Counted from the stretch's first letter, positions 10,528 to 18,285 are shown. The stretch is 64,000 nucleotides of DNA from Bacteroidota bacterium (GCA_022710185.1 JAKLHK010000018.1:1-64000), one strand, 5' to 3'. The notes: generated by a model not told the origin, from the letters alone. Numbers and translations: made by a program.

Positions 10528-10834
10528 GGACCCTGTAGGGGTCCGACCTCAATAGCACGTTGGATACGGAGGTAAGCACTGCGCCCTGTAGGGGCGCAAC
10601 CTATAGGAAGTATACGCGGACGGGCAGAGTGCGAGTGTGAGAGTGAGTGTGAGTGTGAGTGCGGGTGTGAGTGTGGGGGAAAATCGTGCCGGAACGCACA
10701 CCTGGCGTTTATAAAGGGTCGCTCCTACGGAGCTATTGATTCCGGGAAGGTGCACGTTCTAAGGAAGGGGGGCCCCTGCGGGGCCGGGGGAGTGGTAGAA
10801 TATCGAATAAAGCTTGTCCGCCTACTGGCGGGAC
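10528..10834. repeat. Cluster of short hairpins with related loops
   Basis: Five separate hairpins: GGACCC-TGTAG-GGGTCC (10528-10544); TGCGCCC-TGTAG-GGGCGCA (10580-10598); GCTCC-TAC-GGAGC (10721-10733); GGCCCC-TGC-GGGGCC (10771-10785); GTCCGCC-TACT-GGCGGGAC with one bulged G (10816-10834). Loops are TGTAG or TGC/TAC and every stem has its own sequence with both arms changed together. None has a T-tract, so they are not simple terminators. They resemble REP-type dispersed palindromes. Confidence 0.8.
10627..10676. repeat. GTGAGT hexamer microsatellite
   Basis: Imperfect run of GAGTGT/GTGAGT units giving a strongly purine-biased G/T/A strand. Lies between two hairpins in the repeat island. Confidence 0.8.
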
Positions 10835-11006
10835 TAACGATCTCAGATCTCAGAAGGATAGAGGATGCTGAACACCGAACACCCAACCAGGAATGTCGAA
10901 GGATGGACGAGGTCGATGGACGATTGACGAAGAATCGCCAAGCCTTCCGCTCGAGAAACAGAAATCAGTGCCAATAAACGTGTAGTAGATGGTAGGGGCA
11001 TCCAAA

Positions 11007-11064
11007 CTCACTGCAGCGCAGTCATTGGCAGGCCGTGAAGGGAAATTCGTGCATTCGTGGCAAA
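11007..11064. repeat. Diverged repeat element, copy 2
   Basis: Begins CTCACTGCAGCGCAGTCA (hairpin ACTGC-AGC-GCAGT at 11010-11022), continues TTGGCAGGCCG and ends AATTCGTGCATTCGTGGC, matching copy 1 at 10455-10512 in order and spacing. In both copies the reverse strand reads as the peptide block HECTN followed by RPAN. Confidence 0.75.
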
Positions 11065-11251
11065 AGAATGATGATCGCATGTACGCATGTACACATTTTC
11101 GCATGTCCCTTTAACTTATGAAACCTAAATTCGCTAATTGATATTATTCTGTTTCTTGTTCCTTGTTCGATATTCAATAGCCACATCCTCAATCCCAGCC
11201 TGCCCTGCCGGCTGGCAGGAAGTAATCATCATTCAAGTAACCACTAATCAA

Positions 11252-11575
11252 TTAATCTACAAACACTTCTTTGATTACCCGCTTGATCGAGCTGATCTCT
11301 TTTGACGAAAGGCTGCCGATCCGTTTTATCAGCCTGGATTTGTCTATCGTTCGTATTTGATCGATAACTACCCAGTTTTCATTTCCGTCCAGGCTTATTA
11401 AAACTCTGCTGGGATATTTTCTTGAGTGGGAAGTAACCGGTGATACCACAACCGTATCCAAATGCCTGTTCATTTCATCCGGAGAGATGATCACGCAGGG
11501 CCTGGTTTTCTTTATTTCACTGCCAACCGTAGGGTCGAGATTGACAATAAATACTTCGTATTGCTGAACGATCAT
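11252..11575 (-). CDS. mazF: MazF/PemK-family mRNA interferase toxin
   Basis: 107 residues, the normal MazF length. Family features: the N-terminal YEVFIVNLDPTVGSEIKKTRP with the catalytic-loop Arg, the central CVIISPDEMN and VVVSPVTSHS strands with the conserved Thr/Ser, and the C-terminal VVIDQIRTIDKSRL. It should cleave mRNA at short sequence motifs and be held inactive by the antitoxin. Its start overlaps the end of mazE by 4 bp. Composition is visibly more AT-rich than the flanking metabolic genes, and the pair lies inside repeat-rich DNA, which points to horizontal acquisition. Confidence 0.9.
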   Translation of the reverse strand: MIVQQYEVFIVNLDPTVGSEIKKTRPCVIISPDEMNRHLDTVVVSPVTSHSRKYPSRVLISLDGNENWVVIDQIRTIDKSRLIKRIGSLSSKEISSIKRVIKEVFVD

Positions 11576-11811
11576 AATTCAAGATCTTCGTCCTCAAACA
11601 CATCCGGGATGATCAGCTTATCATCGCCATTCTCATGCATTTCCTTGAAGGCACTTTCCCAATTAATACGTGGCTCAACAACAGGTTTGATTATGAGATA
11701 CTCCTCATTGAGAATGAGCTCAACCGAATCCTTGAAATCATACTTTTCAATCAGGGTTTTACTTAACCTGATCCCTTTGGAATTTCCAATAGGAATGATA
11801 GGGATTTTCAT
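11572..11811 (-). CDS. mazE: MazE/AbrB-type antitoxin
   Basis: 79 residues: an N-terminal SpoVT-AbrB swapped-hairpin DNA-binding domain (MKIPIIPIGNSKGIRLSK through about residue 45, with the GNSKGIRL signature) and an acidic C-terminal tail ending FEDEDLEL, the part that wraps the toxin in MazEF complexes. First gene of the pair and 4 bp overlapped with mazF. It probably represses its own promoter by binding the inverted repeat at 11815-11837. Confidence 0.9.
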   Translation of the reverse strand: MKIPIIPIGNSKGIRLSKTLIEKYDFKDSVELILNEEYLIIKPVVEPRINWESAFKEMHENGDDKLIIPDVFEDEDLEL

Positions 11812-11814
11812 TGC

Positions 11815-11842
11815 TTGTAATTATTATGTAATTACAAAGATA
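11815..11842 (-). promoter_or_regulatory. mazEF promoter -7 box under a perfect inverted repeat
   Basis: Arms TTGTAATTA (11815-11823) and TAATTACAA (11829-11837) form a perfect 9-bp inverted repeat with a 5-bp spacer. On the minus strand TATCTTTG (11835-11842) matches TAnnTTTG and its end is inside the repeat. The mazE ATG is at 11811, so the operator covers the predicted start of transcription. This is the arrangement expected for MazE autorepression; binding is inferred. No good -33 box was found. Confidence 0.6.
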
Positions 11843-11851
11843 CGCAAGGAA

Positions 11852-11966
11852 GTTAAAAGTGAAAAGTTAGAAGTGAAAAGTGAAAAGTTTGACGATGGTT
11901 CATGCTTCGACAGGCTCAGCACAACCATGGACCATCAACCTTCAACCCTGCCTGCCGGCAGGCAGG
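11852..11966. repeat. Heptamer array GTGAAAA and palindromes between mazE and the acyl-CoA operon
   Basis: Five 7-bp units in register at 11852-11886 (GTTAAAA, GTGAAAA, GTTAGAA, GTGAAAA, GTGAAAA) then GTTTGAC. GCTTCGACAGGCTCAGC follows near 11904-11920, then CAACCATCAACC-like short repeats, and a perfect 20-bp palindrome CCTGCCTGCCGGCAGGCAGG at 11947-11966 just before the operon's 3' end. Confidence 0.85.
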
Positions 11967-11975
11967 CATCAACCA

Positions 11976-12986
11976 TCAACTTCTTCCACTAAGCGCCTTC
12001 GGGATTCTCCCGGTACGGATGCTCTCTGACCGCAGACGGCGGCCGGTGATGCGTTCCACCATCTGACCGATCTTAAGCACACGGTCCACATCGAGGCCGG
12101 TATCAATGCCCATCTCGTCCATCATCACTACCATATCTTCGGTGGAAACGAGCCCTACAATGCTGGGGTCCTTGTAATAGTACTCCCCCGTGCCTGATAC
12201 GGGCACCCCGTCCACGAAATTGGCAGGCTGTCCGCCAATGCCACCCATAGTGGATTCGTAATTGGTCATCCCGGCCTGGAGGGCGGCCAGCACATTGGCC
12301 AGACCCCATCCGCGGGTGGTGTGCAGGTGTACGATATGCTTCTCGGGATGGGGTATGGCATCCATCAGGCGGGAGAAATAGGCGTATATGCGGTCAGGGG
12401 AGGCGGAACCGTCGTGGTCGGCGTGCTCCACGTCGGTAGCCCCGATGTCGAGCCAGCGTTTGGTGAAGTCGATGGCCTTGCCCATATCCGTCGGCCCCTC
12501 GATAGGACAGCCCCAGATGGTGCTCACGGTGCCGTTCACCTTCATCCCGGCCTCCCGCGCCATAGGGATGTATTTCTCGGCCATAGCCCAGTAATCTTTA
12601 AGGTTGAGCCCTGAGTTCTTATACTGATGCGATTCGCTGGTGGACACCATCAGCAGGATACGGTCGGGGCCATAACCCTCCTTGCGGGTCTGGATGGCAC
12701 GCTCTATGGCTTTTTCGCGTATGGTCACCGCGGTGAATTTCACCTGGTCGATGCGGTCGGCAATGCGTTTGCTGGATCGGATCTTGCGGAAGATGTCATC
12801 AGCATCCCTGAACTGGGGCATACCGGAAGGGTTGCCGAAATTGGTGACCTCGATATGGCGGAACCCGGCCAGTACCAATTCTTCCGTGAGCCAAAGCTTG
12901 GCCGCGGTGGGGATGAACTTCTCCTCGTGCTGGAATCCGTCGCGGACGGTGATGTCGCCGATGACAACCTTTTTCGGGTAATTCAT
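11976..12986 (-). CDS. HMG-CoA-lyase-like protein lacking the catalytic Cys
   Basis: 336-residue TIM-barrel protein of the HMGL/DRE-TIM metallolyase superfamily. VRDGFQHE (residues 14-21) carries the Arg-Asp pair, and HLHTTRG (220-226) the two metal-binding His. HMG-CoA lyase has GLGGCPYA with the catalytic Cys; here the same place reads GIGGQPAN (Gln253). The ligand Asn of GNVATED is replaced: GLVSTED (278-284). About 17 residues are inserted between these two motifs. The barrel is otherwise complete, so a related Claisen/aldol-type lyase or synthase on another substrate is likelier than HMG-CoA cleavage. Last gene of the acyl-CoA operon, 52 bp after the CoA-transferase B subunit gene, which suggests an acyl-CoA or keto-acid substrate. 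Confidence 0.75.
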   Translation of the reverse strand: MNYPKKVVIGDITVRDGFQHEEKFIPTAAKLWLTEELVLAGFRHIEVTNFGNPSGMPQFRDADDIFRKIRSSKRIADRIDQVKFTAVTIREKAIERAIQTRKEGYGPDRILLMVSTSESHQYKNSGLNLKDYWAMAEKYIPMAREAGMKVNGTVSTIWGCPIEGPTDMGKAIDFTKRWLDIGATDVEHADHDGSASPDRIYAYFSRLMDAIPHPEKHIVHLHTTRGWGLANVLAALQAGMTNYESTMGGIGGQPANFVDGVPVSGTGEYYYKDPSIVGLVSTEDMVVMMDEMGIDTGLDVDRVLKIGQMVERITGRRLRSESIRTGRIPKALSGRS

Positions 12987-13038
12987 AATGATCTTCCTGT
13001 GATGATGATGTTACGCTACTGTTTATCTGCTTCCCGGC

Positions 13039-13695
13039 CTACACATTCATTTCAGGGATCTCGCCTTCCACCATCAGCCTGCCTTCGGTGGCGGCGATGA
13101 TCTCCTCCACGCTCACCCCCGGAGCCCGTTCCAACAGGCGGAAGCCTTCAGGCACCAATTCCATAACCGCCAGATCGGTTACGATCTTCTTCACGCAACG
13201 CACCCCGGTAAGCGGCAGGGTACATTCCTTCAGCAGCTTGGAAGCGCCGTCCTTGCTGGTATGCTGCATAGCCACAATGATGTTCTTGGCTGCAGCCACC
13301 AGGTCCATTGCCCCGCCCATACCCTTTACGAGCTTTCCCGGCACTTTCCAAGAGGCGATATCACCCTTTTCGCTTACCTCGAAAGCGCCCAGCACGGTAA
13401 GGTCGACGTGACCCCCACGGATCATCGCGAAACTCTCAGCCGAATCGAAAAAGGAAGAACCCGGAAGGGCTGTCACGGTCTGTTTTCCGGCATTGATGAG
13501 GTCAGGGTCCACCTCGTCTTCCGTTGGAAAAGGGCCGATGCCCAGGAGGCCGTTTTCGGAATGCAATACCACCTGCATCCCTTCCGGGATATAATTGGCT
13601 ACCAGTGTGGGGATACCGATGCCCAGGTTCACATAATACCCGTCGCGCAATTCCTGCGCTATGCGTTTGGCGATGCCGTTCTTGTCCAATGCCAT
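13039..13695 (-). CDS. 3-oxoacid CoA-transferase, subunit B
   Basis: 218 residues, the normal length for the beta subunit (ScoB/AtoA type). It starts with [31 protein letters not shown] family sequence, and HSENGLLG (near residues 45-52) holds the Glu that forms the covalent glutamyl-CoA intermediate. [19 protein letters not shown] and [11 protein letters not shown] are also conserved. With subunit A it moves CoA between succinyl-CoA or acetyl-CoA and acetoacetate, butyrate or a similar acid. Nine bases separate it from subunit A. The exact acid pair cannot be told from sequence alone. Confidence 0.9.
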   Translation of the reverse strand: MALDKNGIAKRIAQELRDGYYVNLGIGIPTLVANYIPEGMQVVLHSENGLLGIGPFPTEDEVDPDLINAGKQTVTALPGSSFFDSAESFAMIRGGHVDLTVLGAFEVSEKGDIASWKVPGKLVKGMGGAMDLVAAAKNIIVAMQHTSKDGASKLLKECTLPLTGVRCVKKIVTDLAVMELVPEGFRLLERAPGVSVEEIIAATEGRLMVEGEIPEMNV

Positions 13696-13704
13696 TGTAC
13701 CCTC

Positions 13705-14400
13705 CTATTTCTCCCGTGTAGTAACAAACTCAATTTGCTTCACATAGTTCACGCCCTGGAAAATGCGCTGTACATAGATCCCGGGGGTATGCACCTGGTT
13801 GGGATCGATGGAACCCACCGGCACCAATTCTTCCACCTCGGCTATGGTAATGATGCCCGCCGCGGCCATCATATTGTTGAAGTTATTGGCGGTATGCCGG
13901 TACACCAGGTTGCCCAGGGCGTCGCCCTTCCAGGCCTTCACTATAGCGAAATCGGCCCGCAGTCCGTATTCCATCAGGTACATCTTGCCGTTGAACTCCC
14001 TCACTTCCTTGCCTTCCTGCACTTCAGTGCCATATCCGGCCGGGACATAAAATGCGGGAATGCCTGCACCGCCTGCCCGTATCCTCTCTGCCAGGGTCCC
14101 CTGCGGAATGAGCTCCACCTCCAGCTCCCCGCTGAGCAACTGACGCTCAAACTCTTTGTTCTCTCCTACATACGACCCCATCATCTTACGCATCTGCCTG
14201 TTTCGGAGCAGCTTTCCCAAACCCACATTATCGATGCCGGCATTGTTGGAGATGCAGGTGAGGTCGCGGATATCACTTGCCGCAAGTGCCGTGAGACAGT
14301 TCTCCGGGATGCCGCAGAGGCCGAAGCCCCCGAACATCACGCTCATCCCGGATTCCAGTCCACGAATGGCCTCTTCGGCATTCTTTACAACTTTGTTCAT
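13705..14400 (-). CDS. 3-oxoacid CoA-transferase, subunit A
   Basis: 231 residues, the alpha subunit (ScoA/AtoD type). VMFGGFGLCGIPENC near residues 21-35 is the glycine-rich CoA-binding signature of the family, and ISNNAGIDNVGLG and PAFYVPAGYGTEVQEGK are further conserved blocks. It pairs with the downstream B subunit. Its start is 13 bp from the end of the flavin oxidoreductase gene, in the same operon. Confidence 0.9.
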   Translation of the reverse strand: MNKVVKNAEEAIRGLESGMSVMFGGFGLCGIPENCLTALAASDIRDLTCISNNAGIDNVGLGKLLRNRQMRKMMGSYVGENKEFERQLLSGELEVELIPQGTLAERIRAGGAGIPAFYVPAGYGTEVQEGKEVREFNGKMYLMEYGLRADFAIVKAWKGDALGNLVYRHTANNFNNMMAAAGIITIAEVEELVPVGSIDPNQVHTPGIYVQRIFQGVNYVKQIEFVTTREK

Positions 14401-14413
14401 TCTATCTTATTGA

Positions 14414-15496
14414 TTAACAGTTGCTTTGTAAAAACGGATAATCCGTATAACCCTTTTCCTCTCCGGTATAGAAGGTCCGCTGATCAGGTTCATTCAGATA
14501 CTCTCGGATGCGGATACGCTCCGGAAGGTCCGGGTTGGAGATGAACAGGCGACCGAAGGCCACCATTTCGGCTTCCCCTTGATGAATTACCTCAGCAGCC
14601 AAAGTGGCGTCATAGCCCCCGGCAGTAATGATCCTTCCCTGGTATATCTTGCGGAAATGCGGGAGCACCTGCGCCAGGTAGTTCTCCGGGATCTCCGTAA
14701 GCGGCTCCACGAGATGAAGGTAGGCCAGGGGGAGTTCATTCAGTTTCCTTACAAGCCCACCGTAGGTTTGTACCGGGTCACTGTCGAAAGTACCGAACCT
14801 GACTCCGCTGGGTGACAGGCGTATCCCTACGCTGTCCTCTCCCCATATATTCAGCAGTCCCTGAAGAATTTCCAGGATGAAGCGATACCGATTGGTTGCC
14901 GGTCCACCGTACTTATCGGTACGCTGATTGGTGCCATCGTTGAGAAACTGCTCCGGGAGGTAGCCGTTGGCCGCGTGGAGCTCCACGCCATCGAATCCGG
15001 CTTGCAGAGCCATACTTCCGGCATGGAGATAATCCTGGACCGTGGCTTCCACTTCTTCGGTGCTCATTGCCCTGGGAACCGGGAAGGGATGGCGGTTGCC
15101 TGTTGCCCTCACTGCGCCTTCCCCGGCAATTGCCGAAGGTGCGACAGGGTGCATTCCAGGGGGCAGGAGGTCGGGATGGGACAGTCGCCCTGTATGCCAG
15201 AGCTGAATGAATATCCGGCCACCAGCACTATGTACCGCATCGGTGACGATTTTCCAGGCCTTCACCTGTTCCGGATTCCATATCCCGGGAGTGCCCGGAT
15301 AACCTTTGGCCTGAGGGCTGATGTTTGTACCTTCCGAAATGATGAGGCCTGCCCCGGAGCGCTGCCGGTAATATTCGGCCATCAGGGCATTGGGGATCCC
15401 CTCCTCCCCGGCACGGCAGCGGGTGAGCGGGGCCATCACCAGGCGATTGGGCAGGAGCAATGAGCCAATGCGAATACTGTCGTGCAACCCGGTCAT
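14414..15496 (-). CDS. Old yellow enzyme family NADH:flavin oxidoreductase
   Basis: 360 residues from the ATG at 15494-15496; a longer frame upstream lies wholly inside the preceding dehydrogenase gene and is not used. Eight-stranded flavin barrel: NRLVMAPLTRCRA near residue 15, the substrate-binding HAAN motif in GVELHAANGYLPEQFL near 180, and AFGRLFISNPDLPERI near 325. OYE-family enzymes bind FMN and reduce activated C=C bonds. In this operon it could reduce an enone or enoate intermediate, but single-domain OYEs also act in general detoxification. It begins 5 bp after the stop of the 3-hydroxyacyl-CoA dehydrogenase gene. Confidence 0.85.
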   Translation of the reverse strand: MTGLHDSIRIGSLLLPNRLVMAPLTRCRAGEEGIPNALMAEYYRQRSGAGLIISEGTNISPQAKGYPGTPGIWNPEQVKAWKIVTDAVHSAGGRIFIQLWHTGRLSHPDLLPPGMHPVAPSAIAGEGAVRATGNRHPFPVPRAMSTEEVEATVQDYLHAGSMALQAGFDGVELHAANGYLPEQFLNDGTNQRTDKYGGPATNRYRFILEILQGLLNIWGEDSVGIRLSPSGVRFGTFDSDPVQTYGGLVRKLNELPLAYLHLVEPLTEIPENYLAQVLPHFRKIYQGRIITAGGYDATLAAEVIHQGEAEMVAFGRLFISNPDLPERIRIREYLNEPDQRTFYTGEEKGYTDYPFLQSNC

Positions 15497-15501
15497 ACTG
15501 A

Positions 15502-16839
15502 TCAGGCCAGGTAAAGGTTTATCGGACCATAGGCGTGGAAGAAACCGGTGAGCAGGACGGTATTCACGTCCTTCTCGTTCAGGGCGATGCCGTCGGCCAC
15601 GAGCTGCTGCCCGATGTCCCTTGAACGTTTCACATAGGCCCTGGCCAAGGCAGCTCCCTCGGTGTCGAGGGCGCCCAGGTCCTGGAAATAGGCCGCAAGC
15701 TTCGCCTCCTTCTCCGGGTCCTTTACAACGTCCTTCCATGCAGGAATGGAGGCAGGAAGGCCTCCCAGCCTGGCCTCACAGCCAGCCTTGAAGGTGGATA
15801 ATTCCACATAGCTTCCGTTATCGGGATCATATACGGCGGTGGGGCGCCCTTCCTCATACTTCAGGAAGCCGTCCTTCTGGGATCCATCGTGGTGCTGACC
15901 TCCCTTCACTCCGGCCTCGAAGAGGCGGTCGAGAAGGGCGCTGTGCAGGGTCTCATTGGGATAATAGGGATCCATCACGGCCAGGATGAAGCGGACCACG
16001 TCGATGCCTACATAATCGATGAGTTGGAAGATGCCCATCGGGCGTACCAGGAACTTGGCGGACACGGTATTCACCATGTACACGGCCTCGTGCAGGGGCA
16101 TGCCCTTGGCCAGGCGTTGTGCTTCGGCTAAGCCGAAGAGGGCATCACGCATGAAATGGCCGTTGCCGATGAAGCCGGCATGGTCGTTGGCGGGGACGAT
16201 GATTTTGCCCATGTTCCGGGCAAGTTCCAGGGCCACCTCGCGCAGTTCGGGCAGGGTGGACGAGGTGAGGATGAGCTCCACCAGGCGCTGTACCGCCGGG
16301 GGGTTGTAGAAATGGAAGCCCAGGATGCGCCCGCCGAGTCCGGCGCGCTCATCCAGGAGATGGATGGGCACTGAGGAGGTGTTGGTAAAATACCAGACGT
16401 CCTGCTGCCCGCCGGCCTCCTCAAGCTCACGGAAGAGCTTCACCTTGAGGTCAGGGTTCTCGCTCACCGCTTCGAAAACCAGGCCTGCATTACCGGCTTC
16501 CGATATGCTGGTGGACGTACGAATGACGGAGAGGACACGGTCGGCATAGGCCTGTCCCAGGCCCTCATCATCCAGGTCGGCCCACTGCAGGCAGCGGCTG
16601 CGGTACTGAGCGGCCATTTTGGCCCCTTTGCGGGCACTTTGTTTGTGGACATAGCGGAGAAGCCCTTGCAGGGCCTCATCGGAGATGTCGATGGCCATCA
16701 GCTTGAACTCCCGGCCCGAATAGACGGGGTCGAGGGAGCGTTCGGTCATTTCCTGGGCCATGAGCAGGGTGATGCCGCTGCCCATCTTGCCGGCAGCGCC
16801 AAGGACGGCGGCCCGCTGAATTCTTGAGATGTAGTCCAT
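15502..16839 (-). CDS. 3-hydroxyacyl-CoA dehydrogenase with C-terminal extension
   Basis: 445 residues. N-terminal NAD-binding fold with GAAGKMGSG (14-22), then FEAVSENPDLK and TNTSSVPI, and GFHFYNPP containing the catalytic His. The 3HCDH C-terminal dimerisation domain follows with MGIFQLIDYVGIDV near residue 270. Stand-alone hydroxybutyryl-CoA dehydrogenases are about 280-290 residues; here roughly 130 more residues (from about 315) of unrecognised sequence follow. It should oxidise 3-hydroxyacyl-CoA with NAD, acting after the crotonase encoded just upstream (19 bp gap). Confidence 0.85.
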   Translation of the reverse strand: MDYISRIQRAAVLGAAGKMGSGITLLMAQEMTERSLDPVYSGREFKLMAIDISDEALQGLLRYVHKQSARKGAKMAAQYRSRCLQWADLDDEGLGQAYADRVLSVIRTSTSISEAGNAGLVFEAVSENPDLKVKLFRELEEAGGQQDVWYFTNTSSVPIHLLDERAGLGGRILGFHFYNPPAVQRLVELILTSSTLPELREVALELARNMGKIIVPANDHAGFIGNGHFMRDALFGLAEAQRLAKGMPLHEAVYMVNTVSAKFLVRPMGIFQLIDYVGIDVVRFILAVMDPYYPNETLHSALLDRLFEAGVKGGQHHDGSQKDGFLKYEEGRPTAVYDPDNGSYVELSTFKAGCEARLGGLPASIPAWKDVVKDPEKEAKLAAYFQDLGALDTEGAALARAYVKRSRDIGQQLVADGIALNEKDVNTVLLTGFFHAYGPINLYLA

Positions 16840-16858
16840 ATCGTTGATAAGTATCTGA

Positions 16859-17626
16859 TTACCATTCCGGTTTTCTTTTTTCCAGGAAGGCCTTCATCCC
16901 TTCCGCTCCTTCGCTGCCTGCGCCAAAGAGGCTGCCGAACTGCTCGTTCTCTATGTCCATGGCTTTCTCATACTCACGCCGCATGGCCTGGCGGGCGACC
17001 ACCTTGACCTTACGCACGGCTTCGGGTCCCTTGCTGCAGATGAGGCGTGCAAGGCGCATGACCTCCTCCATAAGGGCCTCCGGAGCCACTACCTTGCTCA
17101 CCAGGCCCATATTCAAGGCCTCCGGGGCCTTGATGGCCTCCCCTGAAAGCAGGAGCATAAGGGCATTCCCCAGACCTACATAGCGCGGCAGGCGCACTGT
17201 ACCCGCAAAGCCTGGGATCAGGCCCAGGTTGACCTCCGGCTGGCCGAACACCGCCTTTTCGCTGGCAATGCGAAAATCGCAGGCCATGGCCAGTTCGCAG
17301 CCCCCGCCCAGGGCGTAGCCGTTCACCGCCGCAATCACAGGCACCTCCATCACCTCCAGTCGGTTGAAGGTATCCTGGCCGTATTTGGAGAAGTCCCGGG
17401 CCTGGGCCGGATCCTTGTCCAACATCTCGGCAATGTCGGCCCCGGCGGCAAAGGCCTTGCCTTCCCCGGTGATCACCATTACCCGGGCTTCCTCCGGCAG
17501 CTCGTCGATGACCTGGTTCAACTCCTGAAAAAATCGGGTGTTCAGGGCATTCAGGGCTTCAGGACGGCTCAGTGTGACCAGGGCCACGCCATCTGAAAAG
17601 GTAAAGGTCAGCGTCTTGAATTCCAT
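16859..17626 (-). CDS. Enoyl-CoA hydratase (crotonase)
   Basis: 255 residues with all crotonase landmarks: GKAFAAGADIAEM (oxyanion hole, near 54-66), NGYALGGGCELAMACD (near 103-118) with the first catalytic Glu, and FGQPEVNLGLIPGFAGT (near 132-148) with the second. Both acid/base residues are present, so a hydratase rather than an isomerase-only variant is likely. First gene of the six-gene operon; start lies about 30 nt downstream of the predicted transcription start from the promoter at 17663-17693. Confidence 0.9.
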   Translation of the reverse strand: MEFKTLTFTFSDGVALVTLSRPEALNALNTRFFQELNQVIDELPEEARVMVITGEGKAFAAGADIAEMLDKDPAQARDFSKYGQDTFNRLEVMEVPVIAAVNGYALGGGCELAMACDFRIASEKAVFGQPEVNLGLIPGFAGTVRLPRYVGLGNALMLLLSGEAIKAPEALNMGLVSKVVAPEALMEEVMRLARLICSKGPEAVRKVKVVARQAMRREYEKAMDIENEQFGSLFGAGSEGAEGMKAFLEKRKPEW

Positions 17627-17662
17627 GAAGAATATTGGATTTGATGATGTCTGCTTGAACTA

Positions 17663-17693
17663 CAAATATATCAATAGAAGTATATATGTCAAA
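17663..17693 (-). promoter_or_regulatory. Bacteroidota promoter of the acyl-CoA operon
   Basis: On the minus strand TTTG (17690-17693), a 19-bp spacer, and TATATTTG (17663-17670) match TTTG-N19-TAnnTTTG exactly. Predicted start of transcription is near 17656, about 30 nt before the crotonase ATG. Confidence 0.7.
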
Positions 17694-17783
17694 TCAAAAA
17701 AAGCATTCCTGCCTTTAACGCTATTTAACACCTCATTAACAATGTATTGCAACATTATTCGGAATGAATTGTTATTTTAACAG

Positions 17784-17791
17784 TAATTTTG
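17784..17791 (+). promoter_or_regulatory. -7 box TAATTTTG for the metal-linked cluster
   Basis: TAATTTTG matches TAnnTTTG and is 17 bp before the ATG at 17809. A -33 TTTG is not seen at the right distance (TTCG at 17758-17761 is the nearest). If real, transcription starts near 17798, favouring the ATG at 17809 over the GTG at 17803. Confidence 0.45.
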
Positions 17792-17808
17792 TACTCAATT
17801 AGGTGCTT

Positions 17809-18285
17809 ATGTTGATCAAGGTATTCCATATCCTCTTCGCTGCCTGGATGATCCTGGCCAGTGGGGGTATTGCCTTGTTCGAGCATATCTGCCACTGCAG
17901 CGGGGACACGGATATCACGCTGAGCTCGGCCCACCGATGCCATGGCGAGCAGGCCATGGAAACTGACTGCTGCGTTGTGGAGCGGCCTTGTTGTAGCCTG
18001 TCGGAGGCTGATGGTCAAGCTTGCGGGTTGAGCAAGGAGAAGGGGTGTTGTGAAACGGAACGTCTGGCTTTTCTGAAGACAGACGTCTTTACCCCGGCAT
18101 CCTGGGCCAAGGCAAAGCTGATCCCTGAGTATGAGCTGGCGGTTGTGGACCGGACGTCCTGCCCCCTTCTCCTACCGGAAAAGCAGGAACCCATCCTTAT
18201 ACCCGCCCACGGGCCACCATTATTGCCGGACAGCCGGTATTTTCTGCTTCATTCCACCGCAGCCTTCCACTCAACCCTTTCGTAA
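17809..18285 (+). CDS. Cys-rich membrane-anchored protein, HYC_CC_PP type
   Basis: 158 residues from ATG 17809. One N-terminal hydrophobic segment (FHILFAAWMILASGGIALF) is followed by cysteine clusters: HICHC, DCCVVERPCC, ACG and GCCETE, then a proline-rich tail with HGPPLLP. It matches by pattern the small Bacteroidota proteins named for their HYC, CC and PP motifs, which commonly sit just before a TonB-dependent receptor. Eleven Cys, with nearby His, suggest soft-metal (Cu, Zn or similar) binding on the periplasmic side; this is inferred. The TonB receptor follows 75 bp later, with a small stem CGGCC-TTAT-GGCCG (18313-18326) between. Confidence 0.75.
   Translation: MLIKVFHILFAAWMILASGGIALFEHICHCSGDTDITLSSAHRCHGEQAMETDCCVVERPCCSLSEADGQACGLSKEKGCCETERLAFLKTDVFTPASWAKAKLIPEYELAVVDRTSCPLLLPEKQEPILIPAHGPPLLPDSRYFLLHSTAAFHSTLS

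Noticed and set aside
11462..11992. 176-codon plus-strand frame over mazEF
   Set aside because: Antisense to both mazF and mazE, and its end translates the intergenic repeats.
11976..12986. Naming the lyase-like gene as true HMG-CoA lyase
   Set aside because: The catalytic Cys and a ligand Asn are replaced, so only superfamily membership is supported.
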